Shown here: positions 59,609-64,000 of the stretch, one piece after another
How the letters are laid out: every line of letters starts with the position of its first letter
Numbering within the stretch: position 1 is the stretch's first letter
Origin: Ricinus communis
Taxonomy: Eukaryota > Streptophyta > Magnoliopsida > Malpighiales > Euphorbiaceae
Assembly (NCBI RefSeq): GCF_019578655.1
Contig: NC_063260.1
Location: forward strand, 30,342,888-30,406,887
Length of the DNA: 64,000 bases
Direction of reading: 5' to 3'
Position numbers and translations under genes: made by a program
The notes under the pieces: model-generated
Database searches by the model: none
What the model saw: only the letters and a program-made list of their open reading frames with translations
Told to the model about the DNA's origin: nothing

Positions 59609-60472
59609 TCAAAAAGGAGGAACACTCCTGCCAAATCCATTAACATTAGCAAAGAAACCAACCAATCCTTGCCTGTAAGGTAAATAAGACCTTCGCTTAT
59701 CTCCTTCCTTCAGTGCCTTGCTCCTCACATAAAACACTTCATGCGCCGACGCTATTTTGTCTTTCCCTTTCCCTTTAATGCTTTTGCTTTTCTCAATCTT
59801 CTCCTCTAATTTCTTGTTATTATTATTATTATTATTATTATGATCTGTATTCAAAAATATAAATGACTCCTTGCCGTCACTACTACTTCTTTTAAGATGC
59901 AATAAATCTCGTAATCGCCATCGTTGTTGCTTCGACGATGATCCAGTAGAATTACTCTTCTTGCATCTCGACGGCGATGGCGATGGCGATGATGAGAATT
60001 TCGACGGCGTCCAAACACAATATGTTCCCGGTGAAACTCCTTCTAATTCGTCCGCCTCTGATGATGATGATGACGATGACGGAGGATCTCGATCGTCATT
60101 AAACAGTTTCTTTAACGGTAACCGAATCATGTCACCGTGATCGTGGTGTTCTTCCTTGTTATTTTCATAATCTAACAAAAGATCTCGGTTAAAGAGCGGG
60201 AAAATCGGAAAAGCCGTTTCATTTCCGTCAGGATTTGCGCGAACTAAAACGAATTCAAAATCGTCGTCGTTTTCGTCTTCATCGCTGCTGCTGCTTTCTT
60301 CTACGCCGCCGTTTGGGTGCCTGGGCACAGTGAAAATACTCGCTTCTTCTAAAAACTCATTTCCTTGCCGTTCTTCTTTGGTGACTTTAGCCGCGATATC
60401 TGCTAGTTGATGATTAGAAGAATAACTATTGAAGCTGGGACAAAACGACACTGTAGAGTCTTGATCTTGCAT
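59609..60472 (-). CDS. DUF1645-family plant protein (287 residues, single exon)
   Basis: An intronless minus-strand frame from ATG 60472 to the stop at 59609-59611. It fits the plant DUF1645 layout as I know it: an acidic Ser-rich N-terminal half with DDFEFVLVRANP, the FPIFPLFNRDLL block (about residues 115-125), Ser runs, SPGTYCVWTP, and a basic WRLRDLLHLKRSSSDGK segment. A Lys-rich nuclear-signal-like part (KKLEEKIEKSKSIKGKGKDK) and a C-terminal PYRQGLVGFFANVNGFGRSVPPF-like end (positions 59612-59680) follow. Members have been linked to stress tolerance and nuclear location, but the biochemical role is unknown. Eight Asn in a row come from an ATT/AAT microsatellite (59816-59841). An in-frame ATG at 60553 would add 27 residues, but it lies only about 12-15 bases from the TATA box, so 60472 is preferred. 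Confidence 0.82.
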   Translation of the reverse strand: MQDQDSTVSFCPSFNSYSSNHQLADIAAKVTKEERQGNEFLEEASIFTVPRHPNGGVEESSSSDEDENDDDFEFVLVRANPDGNETAFPIFPLFNRDLLLDYENNKEEHHDHGDMIRLPLKKLFNDDRDPPSSSSSSSEADELEGVSPGTYCVWTPSKFSSSPSPSPSRCKKSNSTGSSSKQQRWRLRDLLHLKRSSSDGKESFIFLNTDHNNNNNNNNKKLEEKIEKSKSIKGKGKDKIASAHEVFYVRSKALKEGDKRRSYLPYRQGLVGFFANVNGFGRSVPPF

Positions 60473-60483
60473 TTTTTGTAATC

Positions 60484-60486
<3 letters not shown>

Positions 60487-60526
<40 letters not shown>
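60487..60526. repeat. (GA)n microsatellite in DUF1645 5'UTR
   Basis: Twenty GA units (CT on the coding strand) lie between the TATA box and the chosen start codon, a common leader feature in plants. Translated from the upstream ATG it would give a Ser-Leu repeat. Confidence 0.9.
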
Positions 60527-60530
<4 letters not shown>

Positions 60531-60562
60531 AATAGAGACGATGAGTTTGCCATGTGCGAAGC

Positions 60563-60576
60563 GAGTATATATATGT
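60563..60576 (-). promoter_or_regulatory. TATA box of the DUF1645 gene
   Basis: The minus strand reads ACATATATATACTC. Transcription would begin near 60535-60545, downstream of the ATG at 60553. A G-box core CACGTG at 60793-60798 (CACACGTGCG) is a further upstream candidate element for abscisic-acid or light factors. Confidence 0.5.
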
Positions 60577-62677
60577 GTGTTTAAAGGGTAGTTGGGAAAG
60601 GGATTACGCGTGTGATTATCTCAAATAGAAAAGATTAATTAATTTGACAAAATCAGATAAAAAATAAAATAAAAGGGCGAGAAAGTTTTAGGACGTCGAC
60701 GCTCTTTGCTTTTACATACTGTAGTAGTGCATTGGCGTTGCGTGATAGGCACGGTTAAAATAATGTGAACGCAGCCAGTTCTGTTAGATTCACACGTGCG
60801 CATGTAGGTGGTGGGGGCGGAGTTAAGTAAAATAATAAAGAAGATCGTGATGATCGGCGTATATGTAAACGCCAAGTGTGTTGAGTACATTTATTGATAC
60901 GGTGGCGCTGCATTGTAGTATAATGGAAGTGCAGGAGGAGGAAAGATAGGAATACATTTTGGTTCAGTATGGGGGGCAAAGCAATGTCGTTTTTGTGGCA
61001 AAGGGTGTTTGGTTATTGGTTGTAGTAGTTTGGATAGTTGCTTCTTGTAAATGGATTGCACACCCATGAACTACCAGCTTTGATCTTGACGGGATACTTG
61101 GATAACTCGACAAGACAAATAGTATATAATCTATTTTACCATTTTTATGCAAATTTCAATTTAATTCAAGTTCAATATAAAAGCTTATTTTAGTTCGAGA
61201 TTCATAAAAATCAAAATGTATTATTATCAATTCATGACTTGAAGTTAATTATGTATTTGTGTGACAATTAAAATTGGTAATTTTTGGGTTATAAAAATAG
61301 ATAAAGTAGTGTGGTTAATCACACGTTAAACACAATTGAAAAAGTAAACAAAAAAAAAAAGAATAAACATTTGACACATTGTATTATTATCTATAAAAAA
61401 TAAAAAATATATATATATATATATTTAGAAGCAGAAAAAATACAGAGATTGCACGATACCTGCTCGTCAAGCTCAAAAACTCTAAAAATAGAATAAGACT
61501 CCTTATAAAGAAACTCCAAACAAAATAAATCAATGAAAAAATAACAAATTTGAAATTTTTATTATCTGATTTTTAGTTTATCAATTTCTTGAAAGTTCAT
61601 ATAAACATTTTCTTTTTATAAATTTTAAATTTTTAAACTCAAAATAGAATGATTTTAGAAGATTATTAAGTTTTTGAGTATATTTATTTTATTATAGGGG
61701 AGAATGTAAATATGTAAATAATATATAGTATAATATATATTTTTAATTATATATAAATATTAATATATAAAAAATATTTTCTTTAAATAAAATTTAAAAA
61801 ATTTATAATTCATTAATAATAATTATTTATAACTAGTCCAAATTAAAAATAGAATTTTTTATAATGATATATATAAAACCATTTGGCATATATTTTAGTG
61901 AAATTTTCTGCAAATCTGACTCCAAAGAGGTGGGGAAAAGGTTTGGGGATTGGAAGTCGTCTATCATCCTCGTGCGCAAATCATAAGTTAAAATATGAAA
62001 ATTAAAAAGTTAAGACCTTTTAAAGAAAGGAGAATTCTAGAAGTGGGCAAGGCAGGCAGTAGACTTGTGCGTTTCTAGAAACAAATAAAATTGATCCTCA
62101 ATTAGAGGAAAATTACTTGCACACCAAGCAGCATACAGCAGAGCCATGACGTTGATGACACTCGTTTCAGTAACCAACCTGTCACGCAAATTTAGTGTCT
62201 CCTTATCAAGTGCAAATTAAATCTGTTGATTATTTTATTGTGACTTGTCAGATTTAAACCTTTAATTTTTCAATTAATTGTAGGATCAACCTCGTTTCTT
62301 AGCACATTCATTAACAGGGATTAAGTAGACAGGTCTTTCTTAATCAGCTTTACTTAGTCATGTCAACTTAGACAGGCTTCAAATTTTGTGTAAAATTCAA
62401 GATTTTCTTTTGTACGATTAAATAAGGGAATTATTGGGTAAAGATCAGCCCTCTTACAGTGTGGTAAGAGTTTCACCATCTAAGAAACTTATTTTACTTA
62501 TTATTTAGTGAATAAAATAAGATTGAATGAAAGATTCTGAGTGAGTTTTGGTTATTTTAATTTAAACGAACTGCCATTAATTATTACCACCTACCAGGAC
62601 ATCAAGATTTCCTATTTGCATATTTCTTTTTTCTACTATTCAGTAACTTAACATTTCATTTGTTATTTTTTTAAAAA
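60577..62677. other. Intergenic, DUF1645 promoter side then AT-rich DNA
   Basis: The first 400 bases are relatively G+C-rich promoter sequence (ACGCGT at about 60606, CACGTG at 60793). Beyond about 61100 the DNA is AT-rich without coding features. A short (AT)n tract lies near 61409-61423. Confidence 0.55.
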
Positions 62678-63383
62678 GTAATTATTATTTGTTTATGTGT
62701 TTTTTATATTCTAATAATTACTTTCTGATATCTAAAAGATATTTCTTTTTTATTTTTTCTATTTTATAATTTTATACTAAAAATTCATTCCGTTAGAACT
62801 TCTATTATAGTATGGTTAATTAGATTTAGTTTTATACTATTGACCTCTTGATTTTATATGTAATATACAAATTACTTCTTATATTTTATTTACTGTCTCC
62901 TTTCATTTTAAAAGTCAATATAATTAAAAATATAAATTAATAAAAATAATAATTTGATCTTCAAATTTCTTATTAAAGTTACAATTTTACTAGCATAACA
63001 ATTTAAAGTAAATTATATAAATATTTAGTATTTTAATTAATATAAATACTTTTAAAATATTTAAATTTTATTGAAATTTGATTATGTTAAGAATTAGAGT
63101 AATTAAAGAACATAAATTAATTATTTTTACATAGACACTAAAATTGATTTTTATATAAAAATTAGTTAAAGAAGTTTTAGTATAATAAATAAACTATAAA
63201 GGGCAATTTATATATTACACAAAAGATTAAGAGGCAAATAATATAAAATCAAACTTAATTAACAGTTATCTAACAGAAATTTTGACAAAATTTTTTTAAT
63301 ATAAAATTATAAAATAAAATAATAAAAAAATATATTTTAAATATCAGAAAGTAACTAATATAATATAAAAAAATACAATTACC
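62678..63383. mobile_element. 0.7-kb element with about 200-base inverted repeats
   Basis: The left arm 62678-62896 and the reverse complement of the right arm 63181-63383 align across their length. Shared landmarks in order are GTAATT, TTACTTTCTGATAT, TATTTTATAATTTTATA, CTTGATTTTATAT (or CTTAATC), and GTAATATAxAAATT. The spacer is about 285 bases. No coding frame exists. The block TTTCTGATATTTAAAA resembles the inner terminal sequence of the element at 8811-9799, which suggests related Mutator-like or foldback elements. T-rich flanks hide any target duplication. Confidence 0.65.
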
Positions 63384-64000
63384 TTTTTTTTTTAGAATGT
63401 TAGATATCTAACTGTACTTTATCAAAGACATTTTAAGAGTCATAAGCATCGACATTCATGAATAAATTTTAACAGTACTATTTATAAAATCAAAACCTTA
63501 ATTAATAAGAAACAAGTATAAATTCTCTTGCCACACGAATTAACCTTCTTAAATAAATATATATAAAGTAACTTAAGCACATTTATAATTTCTTAAAATT
63601 TTATTTAGTGATGTTGAAAATTATTTTGGAAAAACCGCATTTTTTCTATTTATTTTTTCAGTTAACTCTGAAAATATTTAAAGAACTAAAAAAAGAACAA
63701 AAATTAATCGGTTGATGATACTTAACCATGTTATATTAGGTTTTTTTTTTTTTTTTGATACATTGAAAAATTTAAAGAAAAAGAAATACCATGAATTAAT
63801 ATAGATAGTTTTAAGCAGTGAATTATTTGTAGCACTATTGCTTCTTAATTCAATATATATAAGGTAAATTAATGAAAGAAGTACACATTGTTAACTAGTA
63901 GTCGTCGTTGATCATGCATGCCATATGTATCTTCAATAAATTATATGCATATATACCTAACCTATAGTTGTTGACCAAATTTCCAAATTGGAGCAGACTT
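63384..64000. other. AT-rich intergenic end of window, no gene seen
   Basis: A and T runs and short unique sequence up to the window edge. No frame or repeat could be supported. Confidence 0.55.

Noticed and set aside
59871..60140. 89-codon plus-strand frame with Asp-rich composition
   Set aside because: Antisense shadow of the Ser-rich and acidic parts of the DUF1645 protein.
1..64000. tRNA genes, known microRNA precursors, CRISPR arrays, operon structures
   Set aside because: None seen. No T-loop GGTTCGA-type tRNA 3' halves and no mature sequences of common plant microRNA families were noticed. CRISPR arrays and operons are not expected in plant nuclear DNA.

Overview
This is nuclear DNA of a flowering plant, a eudicot. 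The sequence is AT-rich. Genes carry GT-AG introns, several begin with chloroplast transit peptides, and long intergenic stretches hold microsatellites, decayed transposon pieces and one piece of plastid DNA. Protein wording looks closest to Euphorbiaceae/Malpighiales to me, but that is an impression from memory and was not tested.

Eight protein-coding genes were modelled exon by exon. Every junction keeps the reading frame. In order: (1) 198-2727 minus, the 5' part of chloroplast L-aspartate oxidase, which runs off the left edge; (2) 20837-26658 plus, a 14-exon conserved plant protein of 426 residues with no function I can name; (3) 27722-32520 plus, the thylakoid-lumen protease DEG1; (4) 35471-36647 plus, an R2R3-MYB of the WEREWOLF/GLABRA1 type; (5) 37905-40839 minus, chloroplast beta-carbonic anhydrase; (6) 45034-46641 plus, an intronless conserved plant protein of 535 residues with unknown function; (7) 47353-53511 minus, LSF1, the starch-degradation scaffold with PDZ, phosphatase-like and CBM48 domains; (8) 59609-60472 minus, a DUF1645-type protein.

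Four of the eight products (aspartate oxidase, DEG1, carbonic anhydrase, LSF1) are nucleus-encoded plastid proteins, but they belong to different pathways: NAD synthesis, photosystem repair, CO2 hydration and transitory starch breakdown. Nothing suggests a functional cluster. MYB and carbonic anhydrase converge, and so do gene 6 and LSF1.

The region 3.7-20.8 kb is gene-poor. It contains a Mutator-like element with terminal inverted repeats, a near-perfect 9-bp target duplication and a possible captured gene fragment (8811-9799); a decayed plastid insertion carrying the 4.5S-5S spacer and part of 5S rRNA (14009-14251); duplicated hairpins; and several long AT microsatellites. The regions 53.7-59.6 kb and 60.6-64 kb are again gene-poor, with a hAT-like element nested with an LTR-like fragment (56769-58594) and a 0.7-kb long-inverted-repeat element (62678-63383).

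The least expected items are the plastid rRNA-operon insertion, a possible small secreted-peptide gene with its own TATA box on the opposite strand inside an LSF1 intron, and an exact 133-bp duplication in another LSF1 intron flanked by an 11-bp inverted repeat. No clearly new multi-gene system was found.
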